DNA of 64,000 bases from Limnephilus marmoratus. Its lineage: Eukaryota; Arthropoda; Insecta; Trichoptera; Limnephilidae. The notes beneath the pieces are model-generated. The model saw nothing but the letters and a program-made list of their open reading frames with translations, was not told the origin of the DNA and did not search any database. The stretch is taken from positions 51,729,819 through 51,793,818 of the forward strand of contig OU862908.1 in the NCBI GenBank assembly GCA_917880885.1, in the 5' to 3' direction. Both the position numbers and the translations under genes were made by a program. This document shows positions 22,541-32,879 of this stretch, one piece after another; position 1 is the first letter of the stretch, and the number at the start of each line of letters is the position of its first letter.

Positions 22541-22704
22541 CGGGATTACCAGATTGGGACCCATTGACAAAGCAGGTAAGCAGAAGTTTTAATCCGGGTT
22601 ATCTTAATGGTGTTATGGTTATCAACACAGGCCCATTAGCACAAAGGAGGTAATGAGAAGTTTTAATCCGCTTAAAATTCTAAAAACTGTTTAACAGTAT
22701 TTGG

Positions 22705-22740
22705 TATAAATATGGGGCAGGAGCCCTTAACACATCACTC
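22705..22740 (+). promoter_or_regulatory. Transposase core promoter (TATA box and initiator)
   Basis: TATAAATA at 22705-22712 is followed about 31 bp later by an initiator-like CATCACTCTAA, leaving about 58 bp of 5' UTR before the ATG at 22794. Upstream at about 22557-22680 are two copies of a CCCATT...AGAAGTTTTAATCCG phrase. Spacing fits a metazoan TATA promoter. Confidence 0.5.
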
Positions 22741-22793
22741 TAAGTGTATTCGTCACAAAGTAATCATTACGTTAGTTAACAGTGATCTTAATA

Positions 22794-24206
22794 ATGGAAC
22801 CAGCAGTTCTCAGCAAGAAAGGAAACGAGAAGTTTTCATATAACGGATATTTGTACGTTTTCGACAAAGTTAGTAAAAGGGACGCTAGTTTAAAATTTTG
22901 GCGGTGCGAAGAAGTGGGTCGCTGTAAAGGAAGAATTCACACGAGGGCTGGAGAAGTGGTCAACGAAATCAACAATCATTCTCACCCTTCCTCGGCAGCA
23001 GCCATACAATCAGCAACTGTTTGCACTAACATGAAACGTCGTGCAGAAGAAACTATGGAGGGCACAAGTGTAGTTATAAATCAGTGTATAGTCGACGTGC
23101 CTGAAGCTGTTTTAGCATCGATTCCAAATAATGCAGCCCTGAGAAAAATAATCAGAAGAAAACGGAATCAAATTAATGCTGCACCTGCTGATCCCGCAGA
23201 CCTAAACGATTTGGTGTTGCCAAATCGATATAAGCTATATGTGCCTCAACCAGGAACAGAAGAAACTTTTTTGCTGAGCGACGATGGAGAGGGAGCAAAA
23301 AGAATTTTAATTTTTGGAAGAGGGAGCTGGTTGCAGCATTTGCATAATGCCAATACATGGTACACTGATGGTACCTTCGCAATAGCACCGAGGCTATTTT
23401 CGCAAGTTTATATTGTTATGGCAACAAAACACGGAGGAGTGCATCCTATAGTGTATGCTCTGTTACCTAACAAGCAGCGTGTTACATACACACGTATGTT
23501 CGAACTAATTAAAACACTAGTGCCAAATTTAAGTCCAGGATCTATCATTTGTGATTATGAATATGCAGCTTTTAGTGCCATGAAAGATTGCTTTCCTGAA
23601 GTAAATGTAAAAGGTTGCTTCTTCCATTTAGCACAAAATATGAGGAAGCATTTAGCTCAGATTGGTGTTATTAGTCAATACAACAATGATGCTGAATTTG
23701 CATTGAGAGCTAAAATGGTCATTGCATTAGCATTTGTGCCAATAGCTGATTTAGATGAATACATTGATGCTTTAGCAAATGATTTGCCAGTAGAACTTCA
23801 GCCGCTTCTAAATTGGTTTGAAGACAGCTATGTTGGCCGTTTAAATCGACGCGGGAATGGTAGGCGCCCGCCTATGTTTCATCCAACAATGTGGAATTTA
23901 TACCAGAGAACAATCGATGGAGAAGATCGCACCAATAATCATGCAGAGGCAGCCAATCGTCGATTGCGTTCTGAATTATGTATGCATCACCCAACTATTT
24001 GGAAATTTATAGATGGATTGCGAAAAGTACAAAAAGGACGAGACGCTTATTTTGAGCAACTTATCGCCGGACATTTACCACCGATGAAGCTGAAAAAATA
24101 CCGTGACGCTGATGAACGTATTCGAAGAATTGTCTTAGATTATGAAAACAGGGAACCTCTAGATTATTTACGTGGCCTAGCACACAATTACCAAATGACG
24201 CAATAA
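22794..24206 (+). CDS. MULE transposase with N-terminal FLYWCH zinc finger (470 aa)
   Basis: Cuts and rejoins MULE ends in the nucleus. Residues 14-64 form a FLYWCH finger: FSYNGYLYVF, FWRC with Cys38, Cys44 in GRCKG, and NHSH with His62/His64, expected to bind DNA, probably the TIRs. The MULE catalytic domain spans about 185-400: D192 in TDGTF, D254 in CDYEYAAF, the C275/H278 pair in GCFFHLAQN, and E385 in NNHAEAANRR, giving a full DDE triad. I chose the ATG at 22794 (context AATAATGG); an upstream GTG in frame at 22782 is not a eukaryotic start. The single uninterrupted exon with all catalytic residues suggests the protein can still work. Stop TAA lies just before the right TIR, whose AATAAA near 24238 can serve for polyadenylation. 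Confidence 0.92.
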   Translation: MEPAVLSKKGNEKFSYNGYLYVFDKVSKRDASLKFWRCEEVGRCKGRIHTRAGEVVNEINNHSHPSSAAAIQSATVCTNMKRRAEETMEGTSVVINQCIVDVPEAVLASIPNNAALRKIIRRKRNQINAAPADPADLNDLVLPNRYKLYVPQPGTEETFLLSDDGEGAKRILIFGRGSWLQHLHNANTWYTDGTFAIAPRLFSQVYIVMATKHGGVHPIVYALLPNKQRVTYTRMFELIKTLVPNLSPGSIICDYEYAAFSAMKDCFPEVNVKGCFFHLAQNMRKHLAQIGVISQYNNDAEFALRAKMVIALAFVPIADLDEYIDALANDLPVELQPLLNWFEDSYVGRLNRRGNGRRPPMFHPTMWNLYQRTIDGEDRTNNHAEAANRRLRSELCMHHPTIWKFIDGLRKVQKGRDAYFEQLIAGHLPPMKLKKYRDADERIRRIVLDYENREPLDYLRGLAHNYQMTQ

Positions 24207-24224
24207 TCTTATTTTTCCTATTTA

Positions 24225-24474
24225 TTCTTTTAATTTAAAATAAATGTTAATGCTACTTTTTAAATGATTCGATAGTTTTTGTATTTTCTATTTTATTTTA
24301 TATGACTGTATGTATGTGTTAAAACAATAAAGTTTAATTGTAATTGTTAATTTAATTTGAATGCGGCGTAGAATCGGCCGGTGTAGAAACGGCCGGTGTA
24401 GAACCGTCTCGGCGTAGAAACGGCGGCGATGAACTGGCGGCGAAGAACCGGCGGCGTAGAAACGTCCTAGACCC
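24225..24474 (-). repeat. MULE right terminal inverted repeat
   Basis: Reverse complement of 20900-21162. Contains AATAAA at about 24238 and 24327, then the GC-rich array of GCGTAGAA(A/C)CGG units, and ends GAAACGTCCTAGACCC. The outermost bases differ slightly from the left end (GGGAATGGGACG versus GGGTCTAGGACG). Confidence 0.9.
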
Positions 24475-24483
24475 TATCTAGAA
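24475..24483 (+). repeat. MULE target-site duplication, right (TATCTAGAA)
   Basis: Exact copy of 20891-20899, encoding Tyr-Leu-Glu in the LINE W frame, which then continues with CGTGTTACAAAAATC. Confidence 0.9.
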
Positions 24484-25107
24484 CGTGTTACAAAAATCAA
24501 ATACTTGGGTATTCTTTTTGACAGTAATTTAAAGTGGAGAGAACATATTATCACTACAGCAAACAAACTTCGAAAATCTATATACCTTTTTAGACAAACT
24601 TGCAACTTTCTTAACTTGAACCAACTCAAAACAATTTACTATGCACTATGTCAATCTCAAATCGAGTATGGTATCATAGCCTGGGGAGGAGCAAACGCTG
24701 CCGCCATTGATCCGATCTCTAAAGCCCAGAAACTAATTATAAAGATTATTCTAAAACTACCGATCACAAGCAGTTCGGATGAAATCTTTAAGAGAATCGG
24801 TGTTTTGGAAATTAGGCAACTTTATGCCAAAAATATACTAATTTATCTATTCAAACATAGAACTGTTTTTGACAATATACAAACTGTTCGTGATACGAGA
24901 ACCAAAGGGCAAAATCTCTTACTTATCCCTTTCGCCAAAACAACGTTTGGTCAAAGAAACTTCAGGTACTTTGCAACAAAACTTTATAATACACTTCCTC
25001 TGACCATTAGACAGCACACTAATCACGTAAAATACAAAACAGATACCAAGTTTTGGATCACTACCAAAGACAAATCATATATCAACAATATTTTTAGAAC
25101 CTCCTAA
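24484..25107 (+). pseudogene. LINE W reverse transcriptase, C-terminal part
   Basis: Continuation of the RT frame after the MULE: RVTKIKYLGILFDSNLKW, EYGIIAWGGANAAAIDPI, AQKLIIKIILKLP, IGVLEIRQLYAKN and FATKLYNTLPLTI, ending TAA at 25105. The YLGILFDSNLKW segment follows the palm in jockey/CR1-type RTs. The apparent Met start at 24505 is not a true start. Followed by a roughly 215-bp 3' UTR and A-rich tail. Confidence 0.8.
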
Positions 25108-25324
25108 TGCATGCTAACCCATTGATGCGATTCTGATTGTCCTTGTACTTTTACTTTAAATGTAAATAACATTGTTGTTGTTATCATTTATAAACAATTT
25201 TTAAACTATTTATGTTAAAATGCGCCTGCTTTCAACACAGGAACTCCTAGTGAGACAGGCACAGCACAATTACCTATGTAACATAAAAAAATAAAGATTA
25301 CAATAAAAAAATAAAATAAAAAAT

Positions 25325-25415
25325 GTGCAGTTACGTTAGTGTGAGTGTGCAGTTACGTTAGTGTGAGTGTGCAGTTATGTTAGTGTGCAGTTACGTTAGT
25401 GTTAGTGCAGTTAAA
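25325..25415 (+). repeat. GTGCAGTTACGTTAGT minisatellite
   Basis: About four to five units of GTGCAGTTACGTTAGTGTGA and shorter variants, the apparent target of LINE W. A single related unit lies on the left side of the LINE at 20363-20382. Confidence 0.6.
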
Positions 25416-26155
25416 TACGTGCAAAAATGTACCCTCTATCTGGTAGACACATTACTCGGATTACTCATAGACACCACCAAATCAATTATAATTGAGAAGC
25501 AGAAAATCTTGTAGCGAATTAAACAAAATGTTGATGTTCTCTGGGTCACTAGTACGATATTTCAAAATGTCGTACTAATGTACCGAACCGTTATGCCTCC
25601 CGGTGTTATTTTATAGCATATTTAACTGGACGATCGAAAATTTGGTACGGATATAGTACTAAGGTACAGTTTTAGAATATGATAGTAGGTAGGTACGTAA
25701 CTAATATACATTGTGTATACTTTTTTAGCACACAAATAAAGTACAATTTCACAACTCTTGATTTATGCACGAGTTAGAAAAACAACTAACTAAAACATTG
25801 TGTGATTATTTATCTATAGCATGTACACTTATACAAGTTTAAGTATAATTTTGTCATAATTCATCACACAGCAGAAGACGATAAAAGCTAAACCACTTTC
25901 TGTATAATATATTGTAGTTATAGCAAATAAACTTACCAAGTCAAAGACAAAGTAACAAATAAAAAATAACTAAGACATCTACGAGAGTTATATTCAATTT
26001 GAGAAAACTCAATTTTGTTAAAGCAAACGAAACCGGAAATTGAAAAATAACGTTTTAGAAAGTTATCTATTTCACTTTTTTCCCTTTGAAATAAAGACTA
26101 AAAGAGCTTATCGTGATGGAAGATAGAAGTAAACATATAATTTTGAATTAGGACT
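25416..26155. other. No gene seen
   Basis: AT-rich. Contains a small imperfect hairpin AGTACGATATTT...AATGTCGTACT near 25550. No coding or repeat support otherwise. Confidence 0.5.
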
Positions 26156-26157
26156 TA

Positions 26158-26240
26158 GGGTTCGACGGCCTGTGTTGTCGAGGCATAAAGCGCTTGCAAT
26201 CCGAAGATTGCGTATTCAAATCCCGCGTGAGCAAATGTAA
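26158..26240 (+). repeat. tRNA-like SINE head (tentative)
   Basis: GCAATCCGAAGATTGC can form an anticodon-type stem-loop and is followed by GTATTCAAATCCCGCG, close to the pol III B box GGTTCAAATCC. The A box is poor. A short tRNA-derived SINE or an old tRNA pseudogene is the simplest reading. Confidence 0.4.
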
Positions 26241-26359
26241 TTGATTAATTTTTGTTATTTCACAATTAATTAATTAAAAATAATACAAATTAAATTTAAG
26301 GCACGTTCCAGAGGGGAAGATACTCAGTATCGCCCTGGTGTAAGATCATCAATCAGAAT

Positions 26360-26480
26360 TGCTTTAGCCGCGTTTGGTAACCAAACCTGAATAGTTTCTC
26401 CCCCATCTCCTTCCCCTCTCCACTATCTTCAGCCTCATAATATATCCCAATTGAGGATATTATAGCCTCACTGGCTCCAG
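26360..26480 (+). repeat. Family Y fragment joined to Z7
   Basis: TTTGGTAACCAAACCTGAATAG, CATCTCCTTCCCCTC, CTTCAGCCTCATAAT and CCCAATTGAGGAT match the monomers at 52141-52905 and 36225-36445. It passes directly into the GGGGTGAGGTTTGTCCGGAT part of Z7 without a spacer. Confidence 0.55.
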
Positions 26481-26820
26481 ATCACTGGGGTGAGGTTTGT
26501 CCGGATCTTGTCTGCGGATACGTCTGCCCACCAACTGCGTGGCTGGCCGGATCGGGAGAAACTTGTCGAGGGAGACCTTTTGCCCTCTTCAGCAGGACTC
26601 TCTCGGAATATCGCTTTGCGCCACGGTCGAAGGAATGGATTCATACGTCACTCCTAGACACCCTGAACCCCGGATTCTTATCTACCCCTATACCTCTTTC
26701 CTTCCCAGAACTTCCTCTTCTTCATTTTCTAAGGGGACCCTTCACACAGCATCTCCAAGGTTGACGTAGACTTGAGGGAATTATTTTCCTCAGGGTCTCC
26801 TGTGTAGAGCAATTGGGACT
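26481..26820 (+). repeat. Family Z SINE-like element, copy Z7 (long variant, 5'-truncated)
   Basis: Contains GGGGTGAGGTTTGTCCGGATC, the GGCCGGATCGGGAG segment, CTTCCCAGAACTTCCTC, CTTCACACAGCATCTCC, and the 3' hairpin in diverged form (CTTGAGGGAATTATTTTCCTCAGGGTC), then TCCTGTGTAGAGC. No coding capacity. Confidence 0.7.
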
Positions 26821-26824
26821 CTCG

Positions 26825-27425
26825 TGTGGTTTCACATTGAAAAAGGGTTAGGTTAGAATGAGATAACACCCTTAATTACTTTTCCCACTGAAAGCCAAAA
26901 GAAAAGCGGTTAATTAACACATTTTTTGCTTGGTCGGTGCTGACTTAATGCGTAGAAAAAATATATTTCGGGCAAGAAAGTCCCGAAAGGCGTAAAAATA
27001 ATGTTGAAGGATCGTCGTGGAATTCTTTAGTGGAATAAAGGTCGTCCGCCGGTTCATTGAGAAAAACATAAATAAAATCGTGCTTAGCTTCGACATCTAA
27101 GACGTTTTCTCATTTAATCAAAAAAGTGTAACTATAAAATTGAAGTGTCCACGGTTTGTGCGTGCGGAATATAAATATTTGAGCTGCTTCAGCATATAAT
27201 ATTGCAAGATGTTGTTCGTTGTGGAAGTTTATTAGAAAACAGGGAATGAAGCACGACAAGGGAAACTACACATATTCAGCGAAACAAAGGAATATCCATA
27301 ACATTTCTGGCAGCAGCGTACTCAATGTTCCGTGTTGGGAATTGAACCCGTTCCAACTTCCTCAGTGTGGGCAGATTTCAAAATAAATTTACACATTTAT
27401 TACGACCCAATTCAGAAGAATGAAG
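26825..27425. other. No gene seen
   Basis: AT-rich; a 60-codon minus-strand frame at 26914-27096 has no recognisable character. Confidence 0.5.
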
Positions 27426-27429
27426 AATA

Positions 27430-28204
27430 GGCCACTTGCATGGATTTCATAACGACTTGGAAAAAATCGATTGCATAGATTTTTTTGCTAAGATTACGAA
27501 AATGTTAGTAAATTTTTTTAGAAATGTACAGTTTTTTTTTAAATTTTAAATACATAAATCCGTTATTTGGGCCCATGACGTCACTACATGAAAATGTCCC
27601 TCTCCGAAAATGTTCCTATTAATTTTGTAAAATTCCACACTGATTTTTTTTTTTTTATATGGCAACACTTTGATTTCAGGCGAATTTTTTAATTTAACAT
27701 GTAACGTTCACTAGATTTATTGTTTGTTCTCCGCGAACTAATCATTTGGGTTGATTTTTTGACAGATGTTATGAAGAGAACCTCGTACAATTTACGCTGT
27801 CTGTACGTGTTTTAGAGGTATAATGGTAGTGGTGCTGATTTTAACAAAATCAAACTTTAAAATATTCTTATTATTATTATAATTTACAAGTACAAGTATA
27901 TTACATTGAATTTAGTGATACAGATGTTGAACATTATAATGATTTATGATCAATAAGATGGAACAAGGAAAAATATATTTATGAGATGTAATATTTTTGG
28001 TACGCCTCGTTATTATCCTGTGCCCTTTCTTGTGGAAAACGTTCTTTTTTTAAAATGATTTTCGGCGTTTATAAAAAATGGTCTGATTTTTTGGATTGAG
28101 ATTTTTCGAAAAATCGCCAGGGTTTCAAAAATATGATAAAAAAAAAATACGGAATAATTTACTAAACCGGATTTTTTTTTTTTTTAAATGTTGTGCAAGT
28201 GGCC
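27430..28204. mobile_element. Non-autonomous TA-flanked DNA element
   Basis: 775 bp bounded by GGCCACTTGCA and its inverse TGCAAGTGGCC, each flanked by TA (27428-27429 and 28205-28206), as for Tc1/mariner-type insertions. The interior is T-rich and non-coding. Confidence 0.55.
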
Positions 28205-28206
28205 TA

Positions 28207-30030
28207 TTCCAAACGACCTAAATGCTCGGGAGTAATGTTTTCTTTTAGAAACGAGTAAACTGAAATCAAAGTGTATTTATATTTTGAAACACTGTCAGTT
28301 TAGGGGTTGGCAGTGACATTTACACAAGCACACTAAAAGCTTTTTCAGAGCTAGCAGTCATTTTATGTACATTAAATACACACGTATATACTGTATATGG
28401 TAAAATAATATAACATAACCAATGTCAAGATATCGCTCAACGCCGAGCACACTCCATAAAATCTTTTTCACGTTTAGTTATCTGAATCCAATATTTCGAT
28501 TCAAATCTTATTTATTCTGCTAACTGAATAGGTATTAAATAATTTCAAAGAGAATAACTGTTTTATTATGAAGGGTTAGATTTCAACTTGTCATATTGAA
28601 ATATTATTGTTTATACGTTTCCGACCAAACCCATGTCAGGTCAAATATTTCTCCAACTAAACCAATAATAGACCTTACTTAACCGAGATACAATGCGGCA
28701 GGTTAATACTATTTGTTGGTCAAGGGTCAAGCCCAAAGTTGTCACCTTATTTTGCGGTCAATCTTTGTTTATCAGTGTGGGTTCAAATAGATTACGTTTC
28801 AAGGGTTGAAATGAACAATCAGTAAATTAGCATAAATTATATAAAAAGCATAAGTAGCAGGTTTGTAAAAAACATTTATAAGAACAGTCAAAGGGAAAAG
28901 GGTATAAAGCCATTTAAGAAACATTAAACAGCAAGTAAAAATACTAATTACCAAAATACAAGTAGTTTCCGAAGCATGAAAAGGTTTCAACAGGCGTCCA
29001 GAAATTCTAAAAAGGCCAAAATTATTTTACCAAAAAATGTTGAGATTAAAATTATGAGAGCGAAAATTTTTGAGGATTCAAATTTTATAACGCAGCTTTA
29101 AGGAATTACGTTAAGAAAACACTAAAGGGTTTCATGCGGCCAATATAAAATATAGGATGGGTGGAAAATGTAATCAAGCTCTTTAAAAGCGTAAAACACA
29201 AAAGCTCTAAAATTTTGGTTAAAACCGTCATTTTAATCAAATGAATAGCCAGAAAGAAGTTACATTGTGATGAAAGAAAATCGTTTGAAAAGCTTGTTTT
29301 TTTTTAAATTATTTTATGGTTAACTGCCGTCATTCCCGACCTAAACTGGACATTAATGATGTAATTACCCGCACTCCATAAAATGAATGCGGTCATATAT
29401 ATTAACACCACAACTCCTTGCACAAGGACACGCGCTTAACACTCAAGGCTCAAGGTTACGTCGAAGCAATAAAAAGATATTGAATGTCGCGGATGGGTCC
29501 AGCTCCCAGGGTGTCCGGTATCCAAGGCATCCTCGCCACTCGCTACCAACAAACATCCCTCGGGATGAATTCCCTTCCTACTACAGAGGCGATAATTCAA
29601 CACAAATAATATCGAAACTTTAAATTGGTGTCATCTTACTCGGGGCGTTTTAAATTTCTCAGGGGGGGGGGGAGGGGGAAATTCATCATTTTCTTGCTGC
29701 TCTCCGGGGATATTTATTGCGATTCGTAATTATATTATCGTTACCTTCTCTTTATTTCGCAACTGCGAAAATAATTTGGCCTAAACCAACGAATTGTGGT
29801 GGATTCACAGCGGAGAAATATTTCTGTAGGAGAACAAAGGAATTCAAGAATACAAAATACATTTATACTAATTTAATTAAGGTACCTGTTGGGTTTCTAC
29901 AATATTACTTGAAGCTTTGATAAACAAATGTGATACGAAGAATATAAATCGGAATTTAGTTAGCAAACTTTCTTCTACGCTTTTATTAAAATCTATGGGT
30001 CTTCTTCAGACAAATATTTTGGAATAAGAC
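28207..30030. other. No gene seen
   Basis: AT-rich with a GC-richer stretch at 29450-29590 and a G run at about 29660-29676. Short frames there (78 and 67 codons) match nothing I recognise. Confidence 0.5.
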
Positions 30031-30034
30031 TTAA

Positions 30035-30747
30035 GAGGGCATTACCAGAGAAAGCCGGAAATACGTCATTTTCAAAAAAGTTTTTAGACGTATTGACTCT
30101 TTTCCACAAAAAATTATAAATGGATTTCGAAAGACTGTTCTTTTATCTAGCATAGTTATGTAATAAATTTTTAGATTTTTTTTAAATTTTTAGTATAATA
30201 AGGTTATTCCATAGGTCGTTGGCAGATTTGTTAAATTTTCAAAAAAGTTTTTGTATTATACCACACCCATTTCAAATAATGTAATCATGCAGTAAAATAA
30301 ATCAATACATTATCTAGCAAAGTTATGTATTAGAATTTTAATTTTAGTTTCAATAAAATCATTAAAAAATATGTACGTACATGTGTTTCTTGACGAAAAT
30401 TGGTCCATTTGTGTATTTATTTGCGCACTTACAAACTAATATATTTAAGATTTTTTTAACATTCTTATTAAATTTAGACATTATTGTGAAATGATAAATA
30501 CTTATAATCAAAAAATAACTACAAAAAGTACACTATTTTAATAGTTTTATCATCACGCCTCTCAGCATTTTTGGATGAAGGTATAAATTAAAGCTAATTT
30601 GGATTGAAATAAATTCGATATTGAGTTATAATTTAAAAAAGCTGGTACGGAGAAAAATCAATCTTTCTCATTGTAACCGCCCTGCACGATCGGAAGAACA
30701 ACTTTCGACGAAATGTGGATTTTCGTCCGCTGGCTGGTTAAACGCTC
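30035..30747. repeat. Family X non-autonomous DNA element, copy X2
   Basis: 713 bp between TTAA at 30031-30034 and TTAA at 30748-30751. Termini GAGGGCATTACCAG and the inverse of CTGGTTAAACGCTC form imperfect inverted repeats. Internal landmarks are shared with X1 and X3. The right-hand TTAA was reused as the target of the next element. Confidence 0.7.
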
Positions 30748-30751
30748 TTAA

Positions 30752-31451
30752 GGGGAACGTACGCGCGGCCAATTTCTGCCCGTTTCATACAAATCTTAGA
30801 TTTGGATTTGAGATCAAAATAACCAACCAAACTGAAAAATTATTTTTGTAATCAAAAGGTATGTCAAATATCTAGTAAGGATGTGAGCTACTTTATTTAT
30901 ATTTGCTTTAAATTATAAGATATAGGCCATTCAAGATTTTAGTGTTTCATGATTTAAGAGGCAACTTAGGCAATTATTTGTGAGTAAAAGAAAAACATTA
31001 AAAAAATTATTTTATTTTATTTATTTTAAAAATACAACGAAAAATAAATTTAAAAATTCTTAAAAATGCATTTTTTGGTTAGTAATTTTAATATATAAAC
31101 GATTATTTTTTATTCCTCCGTAAATAGGTATTTTTAATTTACACCCATCAAAATGATTTTTTTTATAAATTTTTATTTTAAATTTTATATTTCATATGAT
31201 AAATATAGTAAAACAATTTTTTTATTGTTTTTAATTTATCGCCTATAAAATCCAAAAACATTAAAATCTTTAATGGCATATACTTTATAATTTAAAGCAA
31301 ACATAAATAAAGTAGCTCACATCCTTACTAGATATTTGATATACCTTTTGATTACAAAAATAATTTTTCAGTTTGGTTGGGTATTTTGATATCAAATCCA
31401 AATCTAAGATTTGTATGAAACGGGCAGAAATGGGCCGCGCATACGTTCCCC
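30752..31451. mobile_element. TTAA-flanked MITE with about 170-bp inverted repeats (piggyBac-like)
   Basis: 700 bp. The left arm begins GGGGAACGTACGCGCGGCC and the right arm ends GGGCCGCGCATACGTTCCCC; arms include GTATGAAACGGGCAGAAAT and AGTAGCTCACATCCTTACTA. TTAA lies on both sides (30748-30751 and 31452-31455), the piggyBac target signature. The AT-rich centre is non-coding. Confidence 0.8.
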
Positions 31452-31455
31452 TTAA

Positions 31456-31882
31456 ACTAGACTGACTATAGTTGCAGATCTAAACTATTTTCGATATTAG
31501 AATCTCGGTTCTCATAAAAAGCACAAAAATAAAAAGTAATCCCTCTGTAACAGATCGATTTAAAAAGGGACAATAACGAAAAGACGACATAAATAACGTT
31601 AGGTAATGGAGGACCACCGAACTGGGGATAGCGATATTATAGAGCAGTCAAGGATTTCCAGCTAAGGGTTTGGGGGTGTGAGGCTTGCCAAGGAAGATAA
31701 ATGATGATGTGCCCATTCTGTGCAAGGAACATACACACAGTGAATTATCGATAGCTTCTTGTTTCATTTTCTGTTCGATAGGAACTGAAAGCTTGCATTG
31801 GAACACAAGGGCATCACGTTTCGTTGGCAGAGTATCAAGTTTGAATTTTAAAGCATAACGACATGCATACAGCATTCTAAAA
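31456..31882. other. No gene seen
   Basis: A 79-codon minus-strand frame at 31648-31887 partly covers this stretch but shows no domain and runs into the next repeat. Confidence 0.45.
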
Positions 31883-31884
31883 TA

Positions 31885-32540
31885 CAATAGAATTCAGATA
31901 TAACGACCCTTAAGGGACCGACGATACTTAGACGTACTAACCGGACGACGCACAAAACCCCCGGATAATTTAAGCTTGTTTTTATTTTGATACATATTAA
32001 TGTAATTGTAATTATCGTTATGAAATATGTAATAGTACAGGTAGATAATTTTCTATTTAGGTAAATAAAACATTTAATACAAATTATAACTTTAATGGTA
32101 CTTAAACATTCCACATAATAAACATACATAATGTACTGTAATCCAAAAAGATACAATGTACCTACATGTTATGCAAATAAATATGCAGTTGCTAAAGTAG
32201 AAAGTCTGTAATTTGAGTTTGTTTTTAGCCAATTTTTGTTTGATAGTAAGAACTTCGCACAGCATTGTGAATACGCGACTGAACACTGTATGTGGGGGGA
32301 AGAGGCGCGGGGCGGTGAGGTATTGGTGCACAGGTTTTGTAAGCAAAACACTGCGCGTAGTTCTAACCGGACGAATTATCATTAAAATAGGTCGCTTTAA
32401 GCAGTTGGTGGATTGAAAGGGGTCGTACTAAACGGAAACGTTTTCCTACTAAAAGTTACGAAACCGTACTTGAGTTTACACTGTCTTCGCTAAAAACAGT
32501 AGACCGTTTTATGGGAAGTCGTTATAACCGAATTCTACTG
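31885..32540. mobile_element. TA-flanked pogo/Tigger-like MITE
   Basis: 656 bp. Left terminus CAATAGAATTCAGATATAACGAC and right terminus GTCGTTATAACCGAATTCTACTG are inverted repeats, flanked by TA at 31883-31884 and 32541-32542. The TATAACGAC motif is common in Tigger-type ends. No transposase frame; overlapping minus-strand ORFs within are incidental. Confidence 0.6.
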
Positions 32541-32747
32541 TACTAAAAAAACACTGAAAACTTCCAAGATTTTTTTTCGAAATTAAGCTTAGCCCTTATT
32601 TTAAAGTATGTAAAAACTTTCCACTAAGCATATAAGTCGTGTTGAGAGTAGGTAGTTAAACTGCATGAATTCTTATAAAAATGATGATTATTTTAGATAG
32701 AATGAAACAAGTACTTTGTTTAAAAACCACTTTATTTTTATTTATAT

Positions 32748-32790
32748 TTGTCGACCGGTTTCGGCTGAACTCAACCTCCTTCAGGACAAT
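32748..32790 (-). ncRNA. Hammerhead-ribozyme-like motif (PLE-a, degenerate)
   Basis: Minus strand reads CCTGAAGGAGGTTGAGTTCA then GCCGAAACCGGTCGAC. GGTTGA/TCAGCC can form stem II, followed by GAAAC and ACC/GGT then GTC. One extra base in CTGAAGGA compared with the CUGANGA core suggests this copy is impaired. Confidence 0.5.
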
Positions 32791-32879
32791 AAACATATAA
32801 ACTAATTTACAGTACAGAGTTAAAATTCTAAGGTTAACACAAAAGAAAGAGAGAGAGCATATAAGAGAGAGAGAGCACA

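Larger units (their letters stand above)
20900..24474 (+). mobile_element. Mutator-like DNA transposon (MULE) with FLYWCH transposase, apparently complete
   Basis: 3,575 bp, with termini GGG...CCC, terminal inverted repeats of about 250-263 bp (20900-21162 and 24225-24474), a 9-bp TSD, and an intact transposase gene under a visible TATA box. It sits inside the RT frame of LINE W; removing it and one TSD restores a continuous frame (…YLE/RVTKIKYLG…), which proves the boundaries. TIR ends carry tandem GGCGTAGAAACGG-type units. The region between the left TIR and the gene (21190-22540) holds its own inverted and direct repeats. FLYWCH-bearing animal MULEs such as the Phantom group are the closest family I can name; this is not confirmed. 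Confidence 0.9.
20383..25324 (+). mobile_element. LINE W, split by a MULE insertion
   Basis: 5'-truncated LINE whose RT frame runs through 20385-20899 and resumes at 24484, interrupted by the 3,575-bp MULE plus one TSD. It ends in a 3' UTR with an A-rich tail (AATAAAGATTACAATAAAAAAATAAAATAA type) at about 25287-25324. The TSD is about 20 bp. Before the MULE arrived, the copy was already truncated and carried a frameshift near 20455-20465. Confidence 0.8.
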
